The notes beneath the pieces are model-generated. The model was not told the DNA's origin. It worked only from the letters and a program-made list of their open reading frames with translations, and ran no database searches. Both the position numbers and the translations under genes were made by a program. This document shows, piece by piece, positions 34,411-45,167 of a stretch of 64,000 nucleotides of DNA. The number at the start of each line of letters is the position of its first letter. The first letter of the stretch is position 1. The DNA is taken from positions 21,012,350 through 21,076,349 of the forward strand of contig CM042030.1 in assembly GCA_023525975.1 (NCBI GenBank). Reading direction: 5' to 3'. The stretch comes from Smallanthus sonchifolius. Taxonomy: Eukaryota > Streptophyta > Magnoliopsida > Asterales > Asteraceae.

Positions 34411-37393
34411 CACCTGAAACATGTGAGTAAATGTCAACTACAAGTAGTTGGTGAGTAACATAGGTTTTGACACTAAACAAGAGTTGAAAAAAAAGGATTT
34501 GAAATTCAATATGTTCAAAGTATAACTAAGGCATAAATGTGAAAACATACAAGGTTCCAAAGCGTACAATCAAACTGTAGTAAATGGAAAACTGGTATGT
34601 ACAATCCAACTGATTGTGTTTTGGAAAAAGTAGTAGTATGGTATACACAAAACCCGCCAAGATTTGTGCTAAGTATGGTATCGGTTTCCCGTATAAATGA
34701 TCATGTTAGGTACTACCTTAGGCCTGCCTCGCAAGTTAATGATTGTACTAAACATGAACACATGTATGGTCGCCAAGTAGTTTAAGACAAAAAGCATATA
34801 GTAATTAGCATGAGAACAATGGTAATGAATTGGTATGTATAGTATGTAAACATGTTCAACCCCGAGTATTTGTAAACAATAGTAAAGAGAAAGGGGGCTA
34901 TGAAACTCACCTTGTAAGGAGTAGCTTGAATGTCACACGGTTATGTTGCTGTTGCACAATTTTCTAGCTAATCACAATATTAACCTAAGTTTAATGATTT
35001 AAGTAGTATCAATAATTTGTATAACTGAAATAGGAAATCCTAAGGCGCGAAGGAATTGGTGTGAGTCTCCTTAATTAGATAAGAATATATTGGGTTGAGT
35101 TTCAATAGTATTTATGTAAATAATTGTGTAGTAATTTGAATAGTTGAATGAATACGTAAATGGTTTTCTTTTAAATAAACATTTGCATAAACGACAAAAT
35201 AGTTAGTGTCTTTCATTTGAAAGTAAATGAGTAATTAGTTTTCTTTTAGTTGTAATTTAATAATCAAATAGTTAAATAAGTGGATAGATAGCAGGATAAA
35301 TAAATAACTAACTACTGACTAAATAAATAAATCCTTTTATTTATTTAGTTTGATTTCCAGGAAAACGAGTGTTTAAAAGTGATGATCTAATTAATAAAGA
35401 GTTGGATCAAAATTTAAAGTATAAAAAAATAAACGTGTTTCAGATAATTTTTATATAAATTAGAAGAAGATTGCATAGACATTTTCAAGGCAAAAGGTTT
35501 GATAACGATAATTATGTTTATGCTCCAAATATATTTCATAAATTAGGGATTTCGGATCAATAATTTGTTAAAAGATTTGTTTAAATAAATTATGATTTAT
35601 TAGGTTTTATCCTAATAATACTAAATAAAATAGTATTTCTTTTATATCCCAAAAAAATACTTTATAATCCAAAGCTTTCAGTCACAATGTAAGATTATAA
35701 AATGAATCAGTACTCGCTTTAGAAATAACCATGCCCATGATATCAATCATTTAGGCATGGTTATAAATATGTATATATTTATTCGAAAATGATATTTGTC
35801 GTAAACCCTTGATCATTTATAACGAGAATTGGTTTAACGGTAGTTTTTATATAAATATATGTATATGTAGGGTTACCCATCCAAAAGTTTATAAAAATAT
35901 TTAAAATCTTTATATGTTGGGTTATGGTTAAAACATGTATTGGTCTCTATGTCTTTATAAAAAGAACTCATAGATTTATATAGGTTTATATATGTAAATA
36001 TGTGTATAAATATAAGTGTGGGTACGCCAAGCAAGGAGGTAAAACAAACAGGAAAAAGAAAGGAGGGGCGCAGGCTCAAACCCACGACCTCTGATTGGGA
36101 GGGGAATGTTTTTAGCCAGTTGATATAGGGCTATTGCCTTACTAAAGAACCGAATAAAAAATTATTTAACAAGCAACATCCGATATATCTTCTTACCCAT
36201 ATGCCCAAACCGAAAACCCTAACCCAAATCCATAACCATCCGATTTCAGATCAAAGGGCTTTTGCCTTAAGAAGTTAAATCGAGCATTTGGCAAGTATTT
36301 TACCTGAGATTCGAACTCGAATTCGCCAAGGAGGAGTGTTTCCTTGCTCCAGCGGCTGTCGCGATCGGGTGAGGAAAAAGGGAAGGGAAAATGTATTTTT
36401 CAAGTGAGAATCGATTGTCAAATGGTTTTGGAATTTTGAGGCATGGTTACTACACACGTTACGGATACCAATCTATCGAATTTATGGGTTTTTAGTTTAA
36501 GATCGTGGTTTGCTTGCTATAACCGAATTAGGAACTTAAATGGGTTTAAACCCTTGTTTATGACCAAATTGATTCGTCATAAGTGTTGGTAATCGATCAG
36601 GTAACGTCTCCATGAGATTAACAAGTGTTGAGACTCTTGAATTCGTAGGCATTGAATTGGTTTCTTGGTTGGTTTGACTTTAGAAGGTCAAAATTGGTTT
36701 CTAAGGAAATGTTCAGGGTTCAAGGCAATGGAAGGGGTTCAAGTGGTATAAAGGGGGGTTCAAAGTCAATTAGAGGGGGTCAAAGCTCTTAAAAAAATTA
36801 ACTTAAATTCATATTGATTGTTTATATATAAAAAAATGTTTTTTTTATAAATTTTCTAGAAATCTAATTTGTTTGATTATTAATATTCATAAAGGAATAC
36901 ATTTCATCTTGGATAACATTTACAAATTGCGTAAATGGTCTATTTATTATAGATAAAATATATAATTACATCTATTTATATTTATAAATAATTATGTATA
37001 TCCATTTATTGGGAGTGTAGAAAACATGATTAATGTTCATAGGTTCTATTAATTAATATATCAAGGCATAAACATGTGTATATACATACATTATGTATAA
37101 TTACATATGTATATATATATATATATAGATATGAAAATGTAACTATATGATGATTAGAATAAATTCATAAATTTCACTTTTGATTCGTTTATTATAATAT
37201 AGTATGTATATATGTATTTATTGTAAATCTAAAATTTAAAATTGTAAGAATGGAATCTGATCTTGAAATACTTGAGATCGTGATTAAGGATTTACAATGC
37301 GTTGAACTAGAATGAAAATAGAATCTTATTATTGTATAATTAAGATAAGTAAATAACTAAAAAAAATACGGCTGGAAAATCATGAATGTTACG
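34411..37393 (-). repeat. D 5' LTR, remainder (right copy)
   Basis: It continues the LTR begun at 24039. 35778-36595 aligns with 1-817, and 36591-37393 aligns with 19614-20434. It has a diverged tRNA-like module on the - strand at about 36062-36135 (B-box-like GGGTTTGAGCC). It ends ATGTTACG next to copia integrase sequence. No coding content. Confidence 0.88.
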
Positions 37394-37424
37394 TTTTTCT
37401 TCGGTGCATTTTTTAGGTACATAA

Positions 37425-38226
37425 GATGAGACTGCTGAGATTTTTCAATACTTAATCCTGAATTTGGAAACATTATGCATGTTAAATGTTAGAAGAATCA
37501 AGAGTGACAATGGCACGGAGTTTAAGAACAACATGATGGAGCTATTGTGTTTGAATAAGGGTATTCATCATGAGTTTAGTGCGTGGTACACACCAAAGTA
37601 GAACGGAGTAGCAGAAAGGAAGAATAGGACACTGGTTGAAACAACGAGGACTATGCTGTTAGATGCGAAGCTGCCTGTTACTTTCTGGGCTGAGGCAATG
37701 AACACAGTGTGTCACGTTTTGAATCGGGCTCTAGTGGTGAAGCGTCACAACAAGACTTGTTATGAGTTGATCAACAATCGACCTCCAAATATAGACTACT
37801 TACTTCCATTTGGTAGTCCCTGTTCTCTGTTATTACAATCCAAAGATCGTAAATCCAAGTTTCATGTAAAAGCGGTGGAAGGTGTCTTCTTATGTTTCCA
37901 AGTCACACTACAAATGGGTGTACAACAAAGAGACTCAAAAAGTTGAGGAGTGGTTCGAAGTAGATTGCAGTAAGCACAACATTCCACAAGAACCAACAGG
38001 TCCAGCTTGGGGTTTTGATTATGATGCTCTCTTCAAGTCTTTCAATCTTCCTCCTGATCTATCTACTGAAGATGCCGCCAAGCTATATATCAATACTGTA
38101 GCAATGGCGATGACTCCATTTTCTCTACAAGGTCCACTATACTGATTCCTACCCCTAACCCAAATGCCTCATCTGCATCGGGCACTCACGAAAGTGACAC
38201 TAAAGAAGATGAAGATGAAGATGTTG
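37425..38226 (+). pseudogene. Copia integrase, central and C-terminal part
   Basis: The frame reads RRIKSDNGTEFKNN (second catalytic Asp), HHEFSAWYTPK*NGVAERKNR (third catalytic Glu), then LPVTFWAEAMNTVCHVLNRA and KDRKSKFHVKAVEGVF. These are typical copia integrase core and GKGY-like regions. A TAG at 37599-37601 lies where copia elements usually have Gln. A frameshift near 37900 moves the C-terminus (SKSHYKWVYNKETQKVEEW) to the frame of 37882-38145. The N-terminal zinc region would be left of D, outside the window. Confidence 0.9.
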
Positions 38227-38231
38227 AAGAG
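38227..38231. repeat. Target-site duplication of E (AAGAG)
   Basis: AAGAG before 38232 recurs at 47179-47183. The copia sequence (GAAGATGTTG before, GAGGCTGAGC after) is continuous across it. Confidence 0.95.
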
Positions 38232-40209
38232 TGTAAGGCCCCAAACCCGGGAGGCCCCACTTGTTGGATTTACTCATTCACAGACAGTTCTTAAACATGA
38301 ATATCAAATAACGCAGCGGAAAACTTCATTCATTCATCATAATTAAAACTTGTTCATACATGCGGAAGCGTAAACATAGTTTAAAACATATTTACATCAT
38401 AACTAAACATAACGGGATGTCAGTCTTCATGATCAGCCGGGTAACTCTTCTCGCTTGCTAAGCATCACCGTCCATCCTCATAACCTACCTTAACCTGAAT
38501 GTGCACACTTAAAAACGTCAGCTACGCTGGTGAGTTCTAGTTTTAACATAAAACCTTAACTTCAAATAAATTGCCAAAAACATCACTTCATACTTCATTT
38601 AATAAAAAGCGTACGTAAAATAATGCAATAACAAACATAACACTTCATAAGTCAACGAACATATAGAATCTGCGCCTTCTCGTAACCGTCAAATCCAAAC
38701 GTTACATACTGGTTGAATAACTTAAGGATCACCACCACTAGGCCCATCATCACCGTACTGTCCTTCGGGTGAGGAAATCCTAGGGCCCGATACTTAGGTA
38801 ATCCAACCCTTCAAGCACGGCGTCCCAAAGGATAGCGCGTACCAAACTTCAAGCACTGCGCCTCGTCGGGCGCAAGTACGAAACTTCAAGCACGACTACC
38901 CCGTAAGGTAAATCGTACCAAACTTCAAGGATCACGATAATCCCCTTGGTGACCGTCATCACCCCAGTTGTACAACAGTTGGCCAGCCACAGAGGCCCCT
39001 AAAAGGTAAAGGCCCATAACATACTTCCCATCCCTTAACCTTCATTCCCTAAGGAATATTGGCAGATTCGTTCGTTTGTGACTTTCGTAAACCTTCGCTT
39101 CTTTTACTTCAAAAACTTCAGTTAAAGCATTCGTACGTTTTATTAAAAACATTCTCATTCGTTAAAACACTTCGTAAACTTCTTTTGGCAAAATATTTCA
39201 TAAACACTTCCTTCATAAACCTTCCTTCTAAAACATCCTTCATAAACATCATTTTATAAAACGTTACATACATCCTTCATAAACATCGTTTCATAACATC
39301 GTTTTATAAAATCATCACGTGTGCACACCAGCCCAAAAACATTATTAAAACATTTAAAAGAGGGCTTCTAGAACTCACCTTATAAGCTAGTCTCGGTTGT
39401 CCTAAACAAAGGTCCAACAACTTCACTTCCGATCTGAATTGATTAGTTAAATACACATCAGACCAATACCGACTCTAACGGTTTAACCCTTCTAAACATA
39501 CTGACTTCACTTAATCAGTTCTGATGTCTGCACATATCGAAACTAGGTAGTTTCGATGGAGTCTGCACATATCGAAACTAGGTAGTTTCGATGGACCTGC
39601 ACATATCGAAACTTGTAGTTTCGATGGACCTGCACATATCGAAACTTGTAGTTTTGATGGACCTGCACATATCGAAACTTGTAGTTTCGATGGACCTGCA
39701 CATATCGAAACTAGTAGTATCGAAACTAGTAGTTTCGATGGGGTCTGCACAGATTGTCTTCCTAAAAATTCGAAGCTTTTGCATGTGAGTCTGATCTAGT
39801 CAGTATCTCAACTTTTCTTAGATCAAAACGTTCGGTTTTCATTCTAGATGCTATACCTAAGCTCATTTTTAAGTTCCATCCGCAAAATCGTTGCCTTTTT
39901 AGCCAAAACCCGAAAATCCCAAAAACGAACAAAAACTCAGATATAGGTCGGATCGTTACCTGAATCGAGCTTCTGATCCGGAGGTTCTTCTCACGAGTTA
40001 TGGAGCAACACACTTCTCAAATCTCGGGTCGATCCGACAACTTTCTCTCTCTATGGTTTCTCTCTCTAGAAGTTGCAAATGAGAGAAATGGGTTGTGACC
40101 TTGACTATTTATAGGGGAGGCTCCCCTTCTAGCCCATCCTACCCGACCCGACATGCCTCGTTCGTTTATTCCGTTATTATTTCTGTCGTTTTATTTTTGG
40201 GATGTTACA
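38232..40209 (-). repeat. E 3' LTR (left copy, 1978 bp)
   Basis: Partner of 45168-47178. TATA box on - strand at 40105-40113, palindrome array at 39527-39750, and a second repeat zone at about 38750-38960 with recurring GTACCAAACTTCAAGCAC blocks. Confidence 0.95.
39527..39750. repeat. Palindrome array in E left LTR, 33-bp period, six units
   Basis: Each unit has inverted arms ATCGAAACT and AGTTTCGAT (or ACTTGTAGT centres) plus linker GGACCTGCACAT. The first units are 34-35 bp because of a longer centre, later ones exactly 33 bp. The last unit has an extra half-palindrome (AGTAGTATCGAAACTAGTAG). It sits at the same LTR position as A's unrelated palindrome array. Confidence 0.93.
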
Positions 40210-40223
40210 AGTCTACCCCCTTA
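40210..40223 (-). other. Polypurine tract of E
   Basis: TAAGGGGGTAGACT on the - strand abuts the 3' LTR, as in A. Confidence 0.8.
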
Positions 40224-40248
40224 CAATAGGTTTCGTCCCCGAAACCTA

Positions 40249-41697
40249 TCATAAGTCAAATAGATGAGGGTACGACTCCCTCATTTCCTTCTCCGTTTCC
40301 CAAGTGGCTTCCGATCCCTTTCGATGCTTCCATTGGACTTTAACCAATTGGATAACTTTATTACGTAAACGTTTCTCCTTTCGATCAAGGATGGCCACGG
40401 GTTCTTCGATGTAATTAAGGCTGTTGTCGACCTCGATGTCAGTAAGTGGTACGTGAGCCGATTCATCCGCCAAACACTTTCGCAAGTGTGATACATGGAA
40501 GGTAGGATGAATCCGACTTAACTCATCAGGCAACTCCAACCGATAAGCGACTTCCCCAACCCGTGCCATTATCCTGAACGGTCCGACAAACCTCGGACTT
40601 AACTTTCCTCTCTTTCTGAATCGTATGTTTCCCTTCCATGGTGACACTTTCAGCATTACTCTGTCACCAATATCAAACTCGATAGGCCTTCGTCGTCTAT
40701 CCGCATAGGACTTCTGACGATCTTGTGCGGCCTTCATTCGCGCTTTGATCTGATCAAACCTTTCCGACGTCTCTCTTACGACTTCGAGACTTCCTAATTC
40801 CTTCTGTCCAATCTCACCCCAACAAACCGGGGTCCTACATCTTCTCCCATACAACATTTCGTAAGGCGGCATGCCTATCGTCGTGTGATGACTATTGTTG
40901 TAGGAGAATTCAGCTAACGGCAGATGGCTCTCCCAACTGCCACCGAAGTCGATAATACAGGCACGGAGCATATCCTCCAACGTCTGAATAGTCCTTTCGG
41001 ACTGACCATCTGTTTGCGGGTGGTATGCTGTGCTGATATTAAGCCTCGTGCCCATCGCCTCATGAAATCTTTTCCAGAACCTCGATGTGAATCGTGTGTC
41101 CCAGTCAGATACAATCGTCAAAGGCATCCCATGCCATGCTACTACTTCGTTAATAAATACTTCCGCTAACCTTTCCGACGAGAACGTCTCGCGAATAGGT
41201 AGGAAATGAGCACTCTTTGTCAACCGGTCCACAATTACCCAAATGGTGTCATGACCTTTAGCTGTGCGAGGTAGCTTGGTTATGAAGTCCATGGTAATGT
41301 GTTCCCACTTCCATTCTGGTATGTCAAGTGGTTGAATCTTTCCATACAGTTTCTGGTGTTCAGCCTTTACTTGCGAGCAAGTCAAGCACTTGCTTACATA
41401 CTTCGTCACATCACATTTCATTCCAGGCCACCAGTATTCCTTCCTCAGATCTTGATACATTTTGTTGGTACCAGGATGGATAGAGTAACGAGACTTATGA
41501 GCCTCATCCAAGATTTTAGTTCTAAGCTCGCCTCCCATAGGTATCCATACCCGTCCATAACACGTTCTAACACCAAGGGTGTTATATTCCAACTTGTCCT
41601 GTTGGCCAACCATCCTTTCTTTCTTTATATTTTCTTCCTTCAAAGCTTCATCTTGAGCTCTTTCGATTTCTCTCATCACATCTGATGTTACCACCAA
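40249..41697 (-). CDS. E integrase with chromodomain-like tail (second half of gag-pol frame)
   Basis: A 482-codon open stretch continues in the same frame as the upstream gag-RT ORF, separated only by a TAG at 41698-41700. Zinc-binding residues are H67, H74, C104 and C107. The catalytic core has D137 (TMDFITKLP), D198 (VSDWDTRF) and E234 (DGQSERTIQ), with the retroviral DX35E spacing. The tail, about residues 425-478 (NYIEEPVAILDRKEKRLRNK to TWETEKEMRESYPHLFDL), is chromodomain-like and is expected to bind modified histone and guide insertion. The listed start is simply the first Met after the TAG. Natural expression would be as part of the polyprotein. The catalytic set looks complete. Confidence 0.92.
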   Translation of the reverse strand: MVVTSDVMREIERAQDEALKEENIKKERMVGQQDKLEYNTLGVRTCYGRVWIPMGGELRTKILDEAHKSRYSIHPGTNKMYQDLRKEYWWPGMKCDVTKYVSKCLTCSQVKAEHQKLYGKIQPLDIPEWKWEHITMDFITKLPRTAKGHDTIWVIVDRLTKSAHFLPIRETFSSERLAEVFINEVVAWHGMPLTIVSDWDTRFTSRFWKRFHEAMGTRLNISTAYHPQTDGQSERTIQTLEDMLRACIIDFGGSWESHLPLAEFSYNNSHHTTIGMPPYEMLYGRRCRTPVCWGEIGQKELGSLEVVRETSERFDQIKARMKAAQDRQKSYADRRRRPIEFDIGDRVMLKVSPWKGNIRFRKRGKLSPRFVGPFRIMARVGEVAYRLELPDELSRIHPTFHVSHLRKCLADESAHVPLTDIEVDNSLNYIEEPVAILDRKEKRLRNKVIQLVKVQWKHRKGSEATWETEKEMRESYPHLFDL

Positions 41698-44514
41698 CTA
41701 GCAAGCTTTCACTCTAATAGGAGTAGGCACATCCTTTCGGCTTAGAGCGTCAGCCACCACGTTTGCCTTTCCAGGGTGGTACATTATTTCACAGTCATAG
41801 TCCTTCAGGAGTTCCAACCATCTCCTCTGCCTCATGTTAAGCTCCTTTTGTTCGAAGAAGTACTTCAAACTTTTGTGGTCGGAGTAAATAGTAAACTTTA
41901 CCCCGTACAGGTAGTGCCTCCAGATTTTCAATGCAAATACGACAGCAGCAAGTTCCAAATCGTGAGTCGGATAGTTGACTTCGTGAACTTTCAACTGCCG
42001 TGACGCATATGCAATCACTCTACCGCGTTGCATCAACACACACCCTAACCCCTGACCCGACGCGTCAGAGTATACCACCAGGTCTTCACTGCCCTCGGGA
42101 AGGGCCAAGACTGGAGCTTGTGTTAGCTTCTCTTTCAATTCCTTAAACGCCTCATCCTGGGTCGAACCCCATTCGTACTTTACTTCTTTCCGAGTCAACT
42201 TTGTCAATGGCGAAGCTATTTTTGAGAAATCCTGGATGAATCTCCGATAGTAGCCTGCCAATCCTAAGAAACTGCGGATTTCAGTTGGCGTCTTAGGAAT
42301 GTCCCATTCACTTACCGTTACTATCTTTGCTGGGTCAACCATAATGCCGTTCGGGCCAATGACGTGACCTAGGAACTGGACTTCCCTAAGCCAGAACGCA
42401 CATTTGGAGAACTTAGCATACAACTTCTCATTCTTCAGAGCTTCCAATACTTCCTTCAAGTGACACGCGTGATCACCCTCATTCTTGGAGTAGATAAGGA
42501 TATCATCGATGAACACGATTACCGATCGATCCAGCATCGGTCGACACACCCTATTCATTAAATCCATGAACGCTGCGGGGGCGTTCGTCAATCCGAAAGA
42601 CATTACGCAGAACTCGAAATGTCCATAACGCGTGCGAAATGCAGTTTTCGGTATGTCTTCTTCCCTCACCTTCAACTGATGGTACTCGGACCGAAGGTCG
42701 ATTTTCGAGAACCAACTTGCGCCTTGTAATTGGTCAAACAGGTCATCGATCCTTGGTAAAGGGTACTTGTTCTTCACCGTTCGTTTATTCAACTCGCGAT
42801 AATCGATACACATTCTCATCGAACCATCTTTCTTCTTTACAAACAACACCAGAGCACCCCACGGCGAGATGCTCGGTTGAATAAATCCTTTCTCAAGTAA
42901 CTCGTCTAGTTGAACCATAAGTTCCTTCATCTCCACTGGTGCTAGTCGATATGGAGCCTTAGCCACCGGCTGGGCATCTGGTACTAAGTCAATTCGGAAC
43001 TCAATTTCTCTATCGGGTGGTATCCCAGGCAAATCCTCTGGAAACACCTCCGGGTACTCGCGTACCACGGGTACATCGTCTAGTTCCTTCACTTCCTTAC
43101 ACTTGTCAATCACATACACCAGATAAGCCTCGCATCCGCGCCTCAAGTAATTTGTTGCCTTAATCATTGAGATGACGTTTGGCATCTGGGCGTCACGATC
43201 TCCAAAAACCTCGACTTTGCTACCATCCGGAGCCTTGAGTTGGATTATCTTTCGTTTACATATAATTTGCGCTTCATTGGCAGTTAGCCAATCCATCCCC
43301 AACACAACATCGAACCCTCCCAAAACCATAACGAAGAATCTGACAGGGAATCTATGACCTTCTATCTTTATTGTGGAGTTGTCAACTACATCGGTTACTA
43401 TTGCAGTTCTACCCTCAGCGGTTTCTACGCTAAAGGCCCTTTCTAAATTACTGATAGTGTACTTCACGCGTTTACAAAAACTCGCAGATAAAAAACTCTT
43501 ACTGGCACCCGAATCAAATAACACAGAAACCAAAGTGTTGTCAAGGATGAATGTACCTGACGCCACATCGGGATCCTTCCTAGCCTGATCCTGCGTCAGT
43601 GCGTACGCACGAGTCTTTGCACGAGATCCCTCTCCCTTCTTTTCCGGGCCCTTTCCCTTCCCGGTTTCCCCCATCCTGGGCTTGGTGCATTCCCGACTCA
43701 TATGACCGCTTTCCCCACAATTGTAGCATTTGTAGCCTTGCGGGCATTCACGGGAGTAATGTCCGGTCTTGCCGCATTTAAAGCATAGATTCGATCCTAA
43801 CCGACATTCACCCGCGTGTCTTACCCCACATTTCCCACAAACTGTCATCTCGCCTATCCTGGCATGCTTGTCACGAGCCCCAAACAACTTTCCACCCGAT
43901 CGTTTAGCGGGAAAACTCAACTTCTTCTTAGGCTCTTCAATGGCAACAACATTCAGCGCCAGATCATCAAATACCACGCCACTTAGCTCTACTGCCGAAT
44001 CATAGGTAGTAGGGGCGTTTGCCTTAACATAGGTGCGGACCTGGTCCGGCAACCCTTGAATATAACAGGCAATCTTTCTCTCTTCAGTAGTGACAAGGTG
44101 TGGCACCAGACGTGCCAGTTCATTAAATCGGGTTGTGTACTGCCGGTGCGTCATGCTCCCGGCCTTCAAACCCAGAAATTCCCTCTCTACCTTCTCAATC
44201 TCGTTCCTTGGGCAGAAATTCTTTATCACCAAAGTTTTCAAGTCAGCCCACATCATCGCATCCACAATCTCGCTCCCCTTTGCCTGACGTATACCTTCCC
44301 ACCAATGAGATGCTTCCTCCCTCAAGGAGTTAGCAGCAAACTTCACTACTTGATTAGCTCGACACTCGCTCAGACGGATGGCGGCTTCCATACGTATTAC
44401 CCAATCAAAAGTAGCCACCGCGTCCTTCTTCCCAGTGTGGACCGGCGGGTCACATGCCTTAAAGGACTTATAATCACATCCGCGAGCAGGCGGTGCATTG
44501 TCGGTCTCATTGTT
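41698..44514 (-). CDS. E gag-protease-RT-RNase H (main part of gag-pol frame)
   Basis: The frame is open from 44514 to a TAG at 41698, with first Met at 44418 (906 codons). Counting from that Met: capsid-like region 1-160; three Cys/His motifs at 194-205 (degenerate), 212-225 (CFKCGKTGHYSREC) and 231-244 (CYNCGESGHMSREC); protease DSGA at 302-305; RT about 495-700 with D574 in motif A and FIDD at 636-639; RNase H D784, E822 and D847. RT has RSEYHQ where A has RSGYHQ, and WGALVLF where A has WGAPVFF. These may weaken the enzyme. Gag and pol share one frame with no -1 shift. Confidence 0.93.
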   Translation of the reverse strand, partial: NNETDNAPPARGCDYKSFKACDPPVHTGKKDAVATFDWVIRMEAAIRLSECRANQVVKFAANSLREEASHWWEGIRQAKGSEIVDAMMWADLKTLVIKNFCPRNEIEKVEREFLGLKAGSMTHRQYTTRFNELARLVPHLVTTEERKIACYIQGLPDQVRTYVKANAPTTYDSAVELSGVVFDDLALNVVAIEEPKKKLSFPAKRSGGKLFGARDKHARIGEMTVCGKCGVRHAGECRLGSNLCFKCGKTGHYSRECPQGYKCYNCGESGHMSRECTKPRMGETGKGKGPEKKGEGSRAKTRAYALTQDQARKDPDVASGTFILDNTLVSVLFDSGASKSFLSASFCKRVKYTISNLERAFSVETAEGRTAIVTDVVDNSTIKIEGHRFPVRFFVMVLGGFDVVLGMDWLTANEAQIICKRKIIQLKAPDGSKVEVFGDRDAQMPNVISMIKATNYLRRGCEAYLVYVIDKCKEVKELDDVPVVREYPEVFPEDLPGIPPDREIEFRIDLVPDAQPVAKAPYRLAPVEMKELMVQLDELLEKGFIQPSISPWGALVLFVKKKDGSMRMCIDYRELNKRTVKNKYPLPRIDDLFDQLQGASWFSKIDLRSEYHQLKVREEDIPKTAFRTRYGHFEFCVMSFGLTNAPAAFMDLMNRVCRPMLDRSVIVFIDDILIYSKNEGDHACHLKEVLEALKNEKLYAKFSKCAFWLREVQFLGHVIGPNGIMVDPAKIVTVSEWDIPKTPTEIRSFLGLAGYYRRFIQDFSKIASPLTKLTRKEVKYEWGSTQDEAFKELKEKLTQAPVLALPEGSEDLVVYSDASGQGLGCVLMQRGRVIAYASRQLKVHEVNYPTHDLELAAVVFALKIWRHYLYGVKFTIYSDHKSLKYFFEQKELNMRQRRWLELLKDYDCEIMYHPGKANVVADALSRKDVPTPIRVKAC

Positions 44515-44832
44515 CTAAGCACCAACTGCCGCGCTAGACCCACCCACCACATTGACCTGCTTCAATGCTTCTGCCAACAGACCTGACAGGGAAGTCTTCA
44601 TCAACTCTGTAAATTCTCGAGCTATGGCTGCTCTCACTTCTGGTTCAAAGGTGAAGGGTTGTTCTTCAACCTGTGTCTGCTCGACTTCATACACACTAAC
44701 CGCCGGTTCAGTGTGAACACTTCCCTCTTCACTATACTCTTGGCGCGCAGGGATCCTGCCACGCCCACCATTTCGTCCGCCGGTACGACCACCGGTACGG
44801 CCACCACGCCTTCCGTTTCCTCTTCTCGCCAT
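44515..44832 (-). CDS. E gag N-terminus before first TAG
   Basis: The 105-codon piece starts MARRGNGRRGGRTGG (Arg/Gly-rich, likely RNA binding), then an acidic linker (EEQPFTFEPEVRAAIAREF). It ends at a TAG (44515-44517) where A has Gln (GAQDNE). It is in frame with the 41698-44514 segment. The start ATG at 44832 is conserved in A at 17202. Confidence 0.88.
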   Translation of the reverse strand: MARRGNGRRGGRTGGRTGGRNGGRGRIPARQEYSEEGSVHTEPAVSVYEVEQTQVEEQPFTFEPEVRAAIAREFTELMKTSLSGLLAEALKQVNVVGGSSAAVGA

Positions 44833-45152
44833 TTCCTTCTATAAGACAAGAAATCCAATGTCATCACGCTAGTTAACAAATAAAATTCAATAAGTACTGT
44901 AAGATGTTAATATACACTGGCCATCTGTAATTAACCATTACACTACCTTTTGATTTCTATTTGACCACCTTTGTGATTCCATCAGAACACAAGTCCATAC
45001 TTAACCCTTTCTAAGGCATACTATATACGTAAATACATTTATTACCTTCATACCTGATGCTTTGGCTCGAGTTATCCGTACTGGCATCCGCTTTCGGTCC
45101 CATTCAAAGTTTAAGTTCAGACACTGGGAGTGTCCGAATCTCTCAAACTATT

Positions 45153-45165
45153 GAACTGATACCAA
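45153..45165 (-). other. Primer-binding site of E
   Basis: TTGGTATCAGTTC on the - strand, two bases from the 5' LTR. The first ten bases fit initiator tRNA-Met. The leader 44833-45152 has no other recognisable content. Confidence 0.78.
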
Positions 45166-45167
45166 CT

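Larger units (their letters stand above)
1..37393 (-). mobile_element. Element D: large gypsy-like LTR retrotransposon without pol (left end outside window)
   Basis: Two long LTR copies flank a 3.6-kb interior. The left copy is 1-817 plus 19614-20434 and the right copy is 24039-24263 plus 34411-37393. Positions 1-817 match 35778-36595 closely, and 19614 onward matches the sequence after 36590. A primer site complementary to initiator tRNA-Met lies next to the right LTR, so the element reads on the - strand. The interior (20435-24038) holds no recognisable gag, RT or integrase, only one unusual ORF, so this looks like a large non-autonomous derivative (LARD type). It sits in a copia integrase. 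A is inserted in its left LTR and F in its right LTR. Its target duplication cannot be checked because the left end is missing. Confidence 0.85.
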
